Origin: Echria macrotheca
Lineage: Eukaryota; Ascomycota; Sordariomycetes; Sordariales; Schizotheciaceae
DNA length: 64,000 nt
Assembly: GCA_030411725.1 (NCBI GenBank)
Contig: MU839838.1
Span: 1,302,001 to 1,366,000 of the forward strand
Reading direction: 5' to 3'
Every line of letters begins with the position of its first letter. Positions within the stretch are counted from its first letter, which is position 1. Shown here piece after piece: positions 21,496 through 31,282 of the stretch. A program made the position numbers and the translations under genes. Below the pieces are notes generated by a model. That model ran no database searches, was not told where the DNA came from, and saw only the letters and a list, made by a program, of their open reading frames with translations.

Positions 21496-22040
21496 GTACA
21501 TCTGACCCGCCCCACTTTTCCACCCACTAAGCCATTACAGGCAGGCGGTGAAGGTTGTCGTAGGCGTCGAAGGGTGTCGCAGGTCGGTTAATTGAGCCAC
21601 CCTTCCACTGCTGCCAGCACTTGCGAGGCCAGATTCGTTCAAATCCGCTGTTTTTGCTGTAATCGTTAATCGGAATCAATTCAGCTATCTAGTCTAGCCG
21701 ATAAGGAATCGATAAGATACAGACCGGGTAGGGCGCTGCCGCCGCGGCTAGCTGAGCGCCTTGAAGTCGTCCTTTGAACCCCGTTACGTCTCGTCAGCTT
21801 CCGTCTGCAAGCGGTCAATTACGACAAATGTGGTATGATTCAATTGCCCCTACCTTTGCGATAGCAGCGCAGCAGCTGCGAAAGTCGTAATGGCTTTGTG
21901 TAAGTGCGCGTAGTTGAAAGGTTTGTTGCTGTTGTGATGGATGGGCTGGGTGGCAGAATTTTGGGTGGAGGATTTGGTGGATGTACCTTTTTGGGCGGGT
22001 TTTGTGGGGGTTAGGGTTATGTATGGTGATTTTTTGAAAT

Positions 22041-22084
22041 TACAGTGAGAAAAGACAAATCCTACAGTGAGGCGAGACATCCTC
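22041..22084 (-). repeat. Right terminal inverted repeat
   Basis: Reverse complement of the left repeat with one mismatch. It begins TACAGTGAGAAAAGAC on the plus strand and ends GACATCCTC. Confidence 0.88.
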
Positions 22085-22092
22085 TTTCGTAA
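22085..22092 (+). repeat. Right target-site duplication
   Basis: TTTCGTAA, the second copy of the 8-base duplication flanking the element. Confidence 0.85.
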
Positions 22093-22318
22093 AGGGTACG
22101 TAGTATGGCTGTATGATTAGACTCCATCCAAGGCGACCACACATCCCGTTGCCGCATACTAACGGTATCGTCAAAGCCGTAGGTTCTGAAACGCGTAAAT
22201 GAGAACCCGCGCCCTGTTGATTGGCTAAAGGATCTTATGGGGTTGGTCGCCAGCTTCTCCGCGATGGGGGGGGGGTTTGATTTCGTGCTGTTCTTCACCT
22301 CGCCGGGCCTCCCAGGCA

Positions 22319-22699
22319 ATGGAAATCAAGTCTAGTTCGGGCAATCGACAACCCCCCGTCTCGTTCCTCTCTGGGGATGCTAACGCCATCGTTTCGTCGC
22401 TGCTTGACCTTGCCGATGCCTTCGTTTTTTTATCGCTGCACGATAATTCTGACACCTTGTCACTGCCTGATCTTGCTGGATGCAGAGCAGTTTGTACCTT
22501 TTTCAGGGCTGCGGACATGGTGATGGATTATGTGGAAGATAATGTGCAACTTGTGTGGGCGCTGAATGTGCAGCTTACCGAGCGGCAGAGCCCTTATATC
22601 CTAATCATCACATGTTTCCCGAAGCGATTCGCCATCTTTTGGCCTGATGGATTCAGGCGCATCTCCAAGTCGTATTTAGAGAAGGCTTCCGGCCGCTAG
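22319..22699 (+). CDS. Doubtful small hypothetical protein
   Basis: An ATG-started frame of 126 codons just right of the transposon, with no recognised domain. The composition (leucine-rich acidic segment, then an aromatic part PYILIITCFPKRFAIFWPDG) is not obviously random, but there is no TATA box, splice signal or family support. It could be a remnant of a gene or chance. Listed only as a possibility. Confidence 0.2.
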   Translation: MEIKSSSGNRQPPVSFLSGDANAIVSSLLDLADAFVFLSLHDNSDTLSLPDLAGCRAVCTFFRAADMVMDYVEDNVQLVWALNVQLTERQSPYILIITCFPKRFAIFWPDGFRRISKSYLEKASGR

Positions 22700-22972
22700 T
22701 ATTTTTGGGAGCTGCTGCATGCCGATGCACATCCGCACTTGCTGCATGGGGATATTGGCCGAAGATACCTACCTACCTTACCTTAAGCATGTTGACAAAG
22801 GCAGCCCGAACAAGGCCGTTGTGCCTCGTCTATTCCCGGGTTGGTGCCCTTTTCCGGGTGGCAATTTCATCGCAATTCTTTGAGCAAAACTGTTGAGGTT
22901 ATTATTCCTTCAAAGAGATTGTAGACACAACCATCAACACTGAGAGGACAAGGAACATGGGGTCCCAGATGG

Positions 22973-22980
22973 TATATAAT
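22973..22980 (+). promoter_or_regulatory. TATA box of the acidic orphan gene
   Basis: TATATAAT about 85 bases before the ATG at 23061. Confidence 0.5.
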
Positions 22981-23060
22981 CGAGGACCACGGCAACAACC
23001 CGATGAGTCGGTATCCTCTTCCCTTCTTCGACCAAGCACGAGCGGACAAACTCGAACGCA

Positions 23061-24098
23061 ATGGACCACAACACGGATAATCAGGTGCCGGAACAGGTGA
23101 GTAACCTCACCGAACCTCAAGTGCTCGATACAGAGTCACCCAATCAGGACACGGACACCATCGCTGATGTCATAGCCATCAGTGATCTTGCAGGTGATTA
23201 CGAACCCGCAGGTGATTCTGCGGAACCTAAACCTGTTACCGCAGCTGATGAAACCATCGCGCCTCCAGCTACCAGGCAACAGATGGCCGCCGAGTTAGCA
23301 GAGATCAGGAAGCGGATCAAACTTCTGGACTCACGCTCTGCTGAAGTGGAGGAGAGAATTCGGACCAAGTATGCCAGGCTGCGCGGGTCCAAGGGAGGTG
23401 GCGGTTCGACCAAGATGTCGTCCCGGCCCAAACCTGAGACACCTAAAATTGCCAAAGTCGAGACCGAAACGCTGCCTGCCGACGACTCTCAAGTCAGCGC
23501 TGACGCCTTGCTGACCTACAACATCAAGGCGGACATCGTGCGTTTTAGGGCCGACGCTCTAGTGGAGTCTCTACTCGGACCTGAACTCACTGTCGCCGAG
23601 AATTATGATAAGGACGCAGTGGTCTTGAATGACAAGCAGCTTGATCCGGCCTCGAATGCTCCGGATGCTGAGACTCCAGAAGAAGGAATGGCTGTAGATA
23701 CAGAAACTCCAACAGCCGAGACTGTAGACTCTGCGCCCACGGACAATGAAACTGGAGATCCAAAGGCTGCAGTCAAAGAGACTGTAGATGAAGGGACTGC
23801 ACCTGCAAACCCAGTATGCTGCAATCCCACGGACAGGGACACTCCCGATGCAGAAACTGCAGATCTAGAATCCACAGATCCAGATGCTGCTGAACACAGC
23901 GGCGAAGATAACTCGGATGGCTCTTACGAGTATGTCTCGGCCGACGGAGAAGTCGTCAGGAGGTCGCGGTACAGGTCTGCCAAGGCTTTCCTGCGTCTGA
24001 AGACGTCCAAGTCCGCTGCCAGTCTTCTCACTGGCTTACCGGTGAATGAAGACGAGCAGGTGGATGCCGACAGTGTGGTAGGGGCCGTTTGCTTCTAG
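23061..24098 (+). CDS. Acidic, largely disordered hypothetical protein
   Basis: A single exon of 345 residues. The sequence is rich in Asp, Glu, Thr, Ala and Pro and should be mostly disordered. A short coiled coil is predicted by eye at about residues 70-110 (QQMAAELAEIRKRIKLLDSR). Residues about 200-290 consist of a degenerate run of DAETPEE / DTETPTAE / DPKAAVKE-type units, a diffuse 8-10 residue repeat. A basic, Ser/Arg/Lys-containing patch follows near 305 (RRSRYRSAKAFLRLK). No signal peptide, membrane segment or known domain. The ATG follows a TATA box by 85 bases. The gene is probably real because the frame is long and the promoter well formed, but the function is unknown. Confidence 0.65.
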   Translation: MDHNTDNQVPEQVSNLTEPQVLDTESPNQDTDTIADVIAISDLAGDYEPAGDSAEPKPVTAADETIAPPATRQQMAAELAEIRKRIKLLDSRSAEVEERIRTKYARLRGSKGGGGSTKMSSRPKPETPKIAKVETETLPADDSQVSADALLTYNIKADIVRFRADALVESLLGPELTVAENYDKDAVVLNDKQLDPASNAPDAETPEEGMAVDTETPTAETVDSAPTDNETGDPKAAVKETVDEGTAPANPVCCNPTDRDTPDAETADLESTDPDAAEHSGEDNSDGSYEYVSADGEVVRRSRYRSAKAFLRLKTSKSAASLLTGLPVNEDEQVDADSVVGAVCF

Positions 24099-24604
24099 CC
24101 GAAGAACGGACCGATTGGTTTCAGGGACAAGATGATTTCGCCTGGTCCCTGATCAGCACCATCTGCAAACACAGCCATCAGGTGGGTAAAGGCCCTAGGT
24201 TGCGTCGATACGTCTTACCCACCTAGAAGCAAAATTTGCCAGAAACAATATTTATTCATTTTACTATCCAAACCCTTCATCGCTCTTCGAATTCGTTTTC
24301 TTTTTGTACCGTTCCCATTAAATGACATTCCTCTTGACCATGTTCCCCCCTTTGTCCCGTTTCCCTTCGTGAATCTTACTCCAGAAAGGAATTGGGAATG
24401 TTTCGTCAGCCAATGACCGACTCCTTTTACTGTGACACGGGCTGGCGAGAAAGTCACTCCATCCGACGGTGTCTAACAGGAAGTCCCACCATTTCTTTGG
24501 GTCACATATATCCTCAAACTTGCGCGTGACCAAGTACAAGTACCCTAGAAAGAGAGGTTTCAATTTGTCTCAAGTCCTAACTAACACTTATATCGCCGAT
24601 TGCG
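24099..24604. other. Convergent intergenic region
   Basis: About 500 bases between the ends of the acidic orphan (plus) and the DUF7708 gene (minus). No feature recognised. Confidence 0.4.
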
Positions 24605-26576
24605 TCACGGAGAGAGCCCTCCCTTCACAACAGGCTCCAGCACCTCAACCAACGCCTTCCTCCGCTTCCTCGCCGACTTCTTCATCCGACCCACCTTCCC
24701 CACCCTCCCCGACTCCCTCCTCGGAATCTTGATAGTCACATTCTTTGCCAACGTCACATCCCCACTCGCCTCCCAATCTCCCTCTCCTCCCTTATTAGGA
24801 AGGCAAAGTCCTGTAGCAGCAGAAGCAGCCATCAAAAAGGCGACCTTGACCACGGTCTCGACACCCTGCTCTCTCAACCGGTCAAAAAACCTAGGAAACT
24901 CCCCCAGCCACGAACACGGGGCCTGCCGGTTTTTACACATGCTTATCCGATCAACCGAGTCTAGATCGATAACCAGGTATACCTGTTGCAACCCGTGCAT
25001 CACGCTCCCAAGGAGAGAAAACCACTCGGCCTCGGTGCGTGCGCTCTGAAATCTCCTTGCGTTCAGCGAAGCGGCTCGTTCGTCAGCTAAGGTTATCTGG
25101 CTGTTAATCTTGAGGATCTGCGAGGTGAGCGATTTTAGGATGTCATTCGGGGTCCACTCGGACTCGGTCTGGTTTGCCGAGGACGAAAGTTTGTCGGTGA
25201 GCGCCCAGACGGCCGGGATATTCGCCTCGCCTACTAGGTCGATGACATCTACCGCAAAGTCTCGCAGGGTGTGCCGTCTGCCAAAGGGGGCTTCGACGAG
25301 GATATGCGTCGAGCTTTTGGATGCGCCCCAGCTCTGAAGGACAGTAGATCGCGAGAGGGATGACCCAGCGTTGGTGGTTTGGTTTGGGCGGAGGCGGAGT
25401 TTGCGTTTTGCTGAGAGGGTGCGGAGGACGGCTTCTGGCGAGGGAAGAGGGGACTGGGAGAGGAAGGACATGATTTGGGAGAGCTGGATCTCGGATAGTT
25501 GGCGGTTTGTGTTGATAAGGCCGATGGAGTGGAGTTGTGTTGCTCCTGTATTCAGGGTCAGTCGTCGACAACTGGGAAGGAGATTATAGAAGTCCTACCC
25601 TCGATAGCCGTCTTCAGCTCACACAGCATAAGATGATTCATCTCGTGTGTGGCCTGGAGCTCCTTACGTGTTGCCTCCAACTCCTGGCTGATGTGCTGTT
25701 GCTGGACCTCATTCGCACTCCGGCCTTCGTCAATCTTAAGGAGGATCTGGCGCTGCTCTGCTTGGCTCATACTCAACGCGAGCCTGTCGGTCTGGCGGAT
25801 TGTATCCTGGATATCCTCTACAATATCCTTGAACCGAAGGGAATATGGCCTCGCGATGGCGGTTACGGCGTGCAGAATCCTTGGCTCGCGGTACCACTTG
25901 ATGGCCCGGATGGCAAACTTAACGAGATGGGCGTAGAAGGTGCCGACTTGCTCTTGCATGTCTCTGGTTGGATACAACAGCAACTTGAGCTGGACATGTT
26001 TTACAGCGTCGCATATTCGGCAGAAAGCCTTGGAGACTTCTTTGATCAGGGTCTCGTGATTGGCTACACCCTAAGTAGGAAAGCCCCGGATGGTGAGCAG
26101 ATGGCCGCAGGCATCAAATTGCTTTCTATGAGAGCCTGGTACTCACGATGAAGACAAGCTTGACAAGACCCCAAGCAAGGGAAACGTATTCCGGGTGATG
26201 TTCGGACATGACGTCCATCACTTCAGCGTAGAACAGAATTCTGGAGCTGAGCCTCGTGATCCATTTCCATGCCTTTCCCTTTCCTCGGGACATGTGATAT
26301 TCTCGTTGGGCGTCCTGAACGGCGGCCAGGACCTCGTCTATTGTTGACACTGCTTCGGTCTTTAATCCAGTCTGGGTCGAAGTATTGTTTAAGATGTCTT
26401 GAGCTGCGCGAAAAGCCTCAGCGGCGGAACTTGGGGGCGGTCTTGAACGATTTCAGTGTATGAGTCAGGATGACACAAGATGGAGAGAAAGACAAGACTC
26501 ACACAGATCCGGGGTGCTCTATGACCCAACCTCCGCTTCTCAACTCATCCACGATATTTCCGGTTGGCAGCGGCAT
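24605..26576 (-). CDS. DUF7708 protein with degenerate NACHT-like module
   Basis: Four exons: 26576-26503, 26441-26147, 26070-25599 and 25545-24605, giving 593 residues. All three introns are GT-AG and keep phase. The N-terminal half resembles the DUF7708 domain of fungal NACHT/ankyrin proteins: a W-K-W-I-T-R-L-S-S-R-I-L-F-Y helix, then HHPEYVSLAWGLVKLVF across the second junction. A helical segment with EQRQILLKIDEGRSANEVQQQ follows. The C-terminal half looks like a NACHT core: the strand HILVEAPFGRRHTLRDF stands where a Walker A loop is expected, and VYLVIDLDSVDR resembles Walker B. The GxxxxGK(S/T) lysine and serine are absent, so nucleotide binding is unlikely or altered. No ankyrin or WD repeats follow. 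The first exon and start (ATG at 26576) are the least certain part. It may be a regulatory or decayed NLR-like protein. Confidence 0.7.
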
Positions 26577-27043
26577 GGCCTCAATCGCTTGCTTTACAAG
26601 TCGGTAGGCGTGAAAAGAGACAGCGTTCTATCATTCCTTGGGACTCTATCCGTATTGGACATGCAGGCAAAAGTTTCCAGACGGTAGGTAGATCTCGAAA
26701 GAGAGAGGTGGAAGACGTCTCAGGGAAATGCAGCCGTGTGAGGGGATCTTAGTTGTGGCTGTGCTACCACGCTGTTGGGAATGATTGGTCATGCGTGCCT
26801 TCGCGAGCTTGCCTCACTTCTTGTGTGGGTGTCGTGAGTGGCAGAAGAATCTGCACGGGTGCCTAGGTACGCTCACCGCTCTTACCACCTCAGGAGGGGA
26901 AATCCCCTCGAGCATTCATCGTCAAAATTGCTCTGTGTTGTTCACACCAAGGAAACACTGATGTTCTTTAGGAAGACGAAGCACATACGTAACGGACAAC
27001 ACTCTCACGACGACCAGCGGATATTTGCGAACACGACTGGAAT
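26577..27043. promoter_or_regulatory. Shared divergent promoter (DUF7708 / AAA+ ATPase)
   Basis: The 467 bases between two divergently transcribed genes should contain both promoters. No TATA box is obvious. A GGTAGGTAGAT motif lies at about 26685. Confidence 0.45.
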
Positions 27044-30000
27044 ATGGCCGGGAATGGGGATTCGACTCAGAACATCAAGGCCGGGCCTTTCGACTCGACG
27101 ACATTTACGCTTAAGAGACCCCATTTTCCCCAAGACGGACAGAATGATGTGCGCGATGATATGGAGCGGCCACACAAGTTGCAAAAGAAACAGCCATCCT
27201 CCCCTCTGTCGTCGGGCTCATTGGACTTCGATGATGTGGATGAAAATCAGGTTGACTGGAGAGAGTCGCTTCGCCAGGCACTTCACCTTCCCGATGACAC
27301 AGACGACGCTGTGCTAGAGACAGCTCTGGAACGCATCTCTTCCTTGCTAGCCCCTGAAAGACCCACACCCAGGCCCAGGCCCAAGCCCACGTTTATCATC
27401 TTGCACAAGGTGGAATGCCAAAGACCATTCGAGATGGACAAGGTCTACACTGATGAACCGGTCTTCGTCAGCACCGATGCCACTGAGTTCGGACACCTGG
27501 CTGGACGGAACGAGATAACCGACGTCATGAGATATATCGAACGAACACCTGCTATCTGTCTCACCGCTGTCAGAATCTACCGATGTTGCTACCACCCAAG
27601 TCAGAATGCCGATCCGCTGAGGCGCCCAAGTGCCGATGACGAAGCTATGCTCATATCTGAGCCTCTTTGTCAAGCAATCGCTGCGTTTGAGGCTCACATC
27701 ATCCCTCGGGGTGAAGCCCCCATATGGTCCAAAATCAAACCAAACCAGGAGGTCCACAACTTCTACTACTGGTTATATCCCCGCCTGAGCTCACTGGCTT
27801 CTTTCGCTCGCCAGAGGGCGGGTGAAGATCAGGAGGAGCTAAACTGCTTCCTGTCTTACGTTCAGCAGTCCAAGGTGGACGAGTACAAGGAAGTCACCCG
27901 GCTTTTGGGGGAGGGGAAAATGACTCGAAAGTTTTTCAAATATCTATATGTACGTTGGTACTCGGTACCGCCCTTTTCTTCGAGTATAATTCCAGGCCTG
28001 AGGTGGTAGAAGCAAGGGAGTTCCAGGTAAAATCCATCACATGATGACTAACGCTAGCAAAACGATGCATAGATTCCTGGGGACATCCTCATTGTACCGC
28101 AAACGGATGATAAAGATCTCGACAGGTGTTACAAGCTAAGAGCCTGGCCTGATTTCACCTACGGCACGGAACTTCATCCCGCCCCTGGTCGTCGGCGCAT
28201 GGATGTGACAAACGCCATACACTGGAACGGCAAACTCAATCTATTTTCATGGGGGTTCGACGGCCGTGTCAAGACGGAAGTATTCAGTAGGCATATGAGT
28301 TTCCCCTGGAGCCAACACAGCGAAGGTATAGCCACCACCATTACTAGCCTCAGCATCTACCCTTTTGCAGCCGCCACCCCCGAACGACAGAACTCCCTCA
28401 GAGCGAGAGGCATGATGTTCTGGGGCTGCCGGGGCATCAGCAATATGCAATATTCTGGCTGGGATATCCCCGTCCGAGAACACTACGTAAGTAACATTCG
28501 CGTTGGGGGAATAACGACTAATGATAACTCGATCCCCGAGGTCGAGCCGAGCTGCTAACTCTCGAGGGCCAAACCTAGACCTGTGCCCGATTCATGATAG
28601 ATCATTCTACCTGGAATCAAGTTCAGAAGCACAGACGCCCTGTGGATGTGGACGAAGCACGTGAGAAGCCGCACCAATCTGCCCAAGGAAACCAACGAGA
28701 AGACACTACACCGACCTACGAATACGCCGAAATAGAAACACCCCCGGACAACGACTTCTTCTTATTGCTCCCAGTGGCCATTCCAGCGTTTGACTTGCAG
28801 GATAAAGTCTGGCGTAGGTGATCTTTCGCTCCATTCAGCCGAGAGGGACCCAACCAGACAAACACAAATACTTACGCCAGGTCCCCAACAGGTATCTTGG
28901 CAGTAGCGAGATTGAAGCCCGTGCAGTGGGACCAGACAGCTTTCGAGAGGCTTGTTCTGGAACAGGATACAAAGGATGTCATCAAGGCTCTAGTCACACA
29001 CAAGGTCAAGAACACGGTCTCGACTGACCTCATTCGAGGCAAAGGAAGCGGCCTCATTTTGCTCTTCCACGGGTGAGTTTTCCGTTGACACCCACGGTTC
29101 ATAGAATCTCTGGGTTCGGCCACTCTGCTAAGGTGTAAACAGACCTCCAGGAACCGGCAAGACACTGACCGCGGAGAGGTGGGAAGAAGCCCGTCTCATA
29201 TATAAAAGTGCCTTTGGATGGAACTGACTCTATAATCAACACAGCGTCGCCGAGGAGGCCAAAAAACCACTGTATCGTGTAACATGCGGAGATATTGGAA
29301 CTGCACCCGATGTCGTAGAGAGGAATCTCAAGGGTGTGCTCACACTCTGCAAGAACTGGGACTGCGGTAAGGCTCTCCACGTCATTAACCTCTGCTTACT
29401 AAAGTTAACTTTCTTTGTTACCGTTAGTGGTGCTGCTCGACGAAGCCGAAGTATTCCTTCAGGAGAGATCTCTCACAGACTTGAATAGGAATGCTCTGGT
29501 CTCAGGTATGTCAATCATCGGCGCTCACGTTGCCCCAACCTTTCTTGAGAAAATATTACATGTACTCACACCAACCAAAACGTAGTATTCCTCCGAACCC
29601 TCGAATACTACGACGGTAAATCCCCGCACTCCTTCCGCTTCACCGAAAAAAAAAAAAGGAAAAAAGAAGAAAGAAAAAAAAGAGAGAGATAAACACATAC
29701 TGATTACCTATTCGCCCAACCAACAGGAATCATGATCCTCACCAGCAACCGCGTCGCCACCTTCGACGAGGGCTTCAAGTCCCGCATCCAGCTCTCGCTG
29801 CACTACCCCAAGCTCTCGCAAAAGTCGCGCCGGCTCGTGTGGCAGAACTTCTTCGACCGGCTCGACAGCGACCCCATCGCCTCGGCCGAGCTCGACATCG
29901 ACGACCTGCGCCGCAACGCCGACCGGCTGTCCCGCTTCGAGCTCAACGGGCGCGAGATCCGCAACGCCATCAACGTCGCGCGCCCGCTCGCCCGGGCCGC

Positions 30001-30133
30001 CGAGGACTCCCGGCTAGACTCCGAGTGCCTGATCAAGGTGGTCAAGGTGCAGCGGCGGTTCGACGAGTACCTGAAGGAGGTGTATGAGGGGCTCGGGGAC
30101 GAGGAGGTTGCTAGGGAGGAGGGGAGGAGATGA
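27044..30133 (+). CDS. AAA+ ATPase with N-terminal DUF7025-type region
   Basis: Nine exons: 27044-27949, 28073-28486, 28579-28813, 28892-29072, 29143-29178, 29245-29366, 29428-29505, 29586-29615 and 29727-30133. All introns are GT-AG and in phase, giving 802 residues. The first 500 residues match the layout of a large fungal family in which a DUF7025-like region (HWNGKLNLFSWGFDGRVK near 355) precedes one AAA+ domain. In the ATPase part, exon 5 completes Walker A (G-P-P-G-T-G-K-T-L-T-A-E), exon 7 carries Walker B with the catalytic Glu (VVLLDEAEVFL), and exon 9 has sensor 1 (IMILTSNR) and an F-x-S-R-I-Q arginine-finger-like block. All key residues are present, so it should hydrolyse ATP. The substrate is unknown. 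No signal or membrane segment is seen. Splitting of the P-loop over two junctions makes automatic models prone to error. Confidence 0.88.
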
Positions 30134-30661
30134 TTATCAATATCCCGGTATATGGGGGGTTTTAGGAATATTATTTGGTCTGAGAAACTGGATGGGCGTG
30201 TTTCAAGCAGTCATGACCGCCCCTTGTGTTTGGGGACGTATGGGATTACGTAGGCGGGTGAGTTGGAGAGAAAGACGAGTCGGACGATGCGGCATGTTTG
30301 GGTTGAGTTTGTTGCCAGTGGTGGAAAGTCGGGGGAGAGGAGGGGATAAGACGGGCAAGCGATTGGGTTTGGGAACGGGGTTTTCTGAGGGGGCTTGATA
30401 CAGGTCAAATAGACCTAGGTGGTGGTCGCGTAGGGAGAGAATCTCCATCGATATACTCATATGCCTCTCAATCCGTCGTCCTCCGCAAATTGCAACAACC
30501 ATATACCTACAAGACACAGCATGGATACCAAGATGGAATGGCGTCCAAGACGGGCGTTACTCGTTACACTATCATCAAATCCGAAGAATAAAAAATGACA
30601 GGCTATGATGCGTTCCGCACCTCAAAGAGACTGAAAATACGCTGGCCACCGCTTTCTTTCA
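30134..30661. other. Convergent intergenic region
   Basis: 3' flanks of the ATPase gene (plus) and the small secreted protein gene (minus). No other feature. Confidence 0.45.
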
Positions 30662-31282
30662 TCAGGTAAGCTTCGCCTCGATAATCCCATTGTCCATCCT
30701 GCAGATGGTCTGCCACCCCCGCGTCTCATAGGGGTAATCATCGCACTGCAGAATAGCCGGCGAGATGGTTCCCTCGCCCTTGAAGATTTTCCTAGCGCAC
30801 GCAAAGTCTGAATCAGCATTGTCTCTCTCTTTTTTCCATCCCGCTTTTTAACTCTTTCCTCAGAACAAAAAAAGAAAAAGAAAAAAAACTCACTTCTGTT
30901 CACCCCCGCAGGTCCAGTTCCCCTTGACATGCAGACCAAAATCGCTCAGACTGAACTGGAAGCCGGTGCCGGCGACGCTGCAGTCGTGCCACGCGGTGCT
31001 GGAGCCGCTCATGTCGATGTCGCTGGCCGTGCAGGCCGTGTTGGTGTCGACGGCCGGGTTGTAGGCGTTGAAGCGGATGTCGCCCATGCGGCCGCCCGTG
31101 TTGTAGTTGATGGTGGTGAAGTCGAGATTGGTGATCTCCCACCGCGGCGACGACGTCGACAGGTCGATGCACTTTTGCACGTCCGACGACTCCCGCTCCG
31201 CCAGCAGCACCGATGACGGAAGGGCCAGGCCGCCAACCGCGCTGGCGGCGAGGACACAGAGGGACGCGAACCCCCAAAACAT
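30662..31282 (-). CDS. Small cysteine-rich secreted protein (AA1-like fold possible)
   Basis: Two exons, 31282-30894 and 30791-30662, separated by a T-rich intron (GTGAGT...GCGCTAG), giving 172 residues. It starts with a signal peptide (MFWGFASLCVLAASAVGGLA). The mature part has six cysteines (contexts VQKCID, NTACTA, WHDCSV, NWTCGG, ILQCDD, QTICRM), enough for three disulphides. The WEITNLDFTT start, alternating hydrophobic strands and FQFSLSDFGLHV resemble AA1-like/Alt a 1-type beta-barrel secreted proteins, an inference without alignment. Such proteins are candidates for host- or substrate-interacting secreted factors, though none of that can be shown here. A TATAAAA lies only 25 bases before the ATG and may mean an extremely short leader. 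Confidence 0.72.

Larger units (their letters stand above)
21452..22084. mobile_element. Non-autonomous DNA transposon (MITE-like, hAT-type TSD)
   Basis: A 633-base element bounded by 44-base terminal inverted repeats (21452-21495 and 22041-22084) that differ at one position only, flanked by perfect 8-base direct repeats TTTCGTAA. Inside each terminal repeat the motif CTCACTGTA occurs twice, a likely subterminal transposase site. The interior has no open frame of transposase size, so the copy must be mobilised in trans. An 8-base target duplication is characteristic of the hAT superfamily, although the end GAGGATGT is not the classical hAT CAGNG end, so the superfamily is tentative. The near-perfect ends and intact duplications indicate a fairly recent insertion. 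Confidence 0.82.
22093..23060. other. Region between transposon and acidic orphan gene
   Basis: Contains only the doubtful 126-codon frame above, a repeated ACCTACCTTACCTT motif near 22768 and the TATA box of the next gene at 22973-22980. Confidence 0.4.

Noticed and set aside
22011..22016. TTAGGGTTA, a telomere-like hexamer inside the transposon
   Set aside because: A single copy only. No array, so no evidence for an interstitial telomere.
21850..22080. A 76-codon minus-strand frame inside the transposon
   Set aside because: It runs through the terminal repeat and has no transposase similarity.
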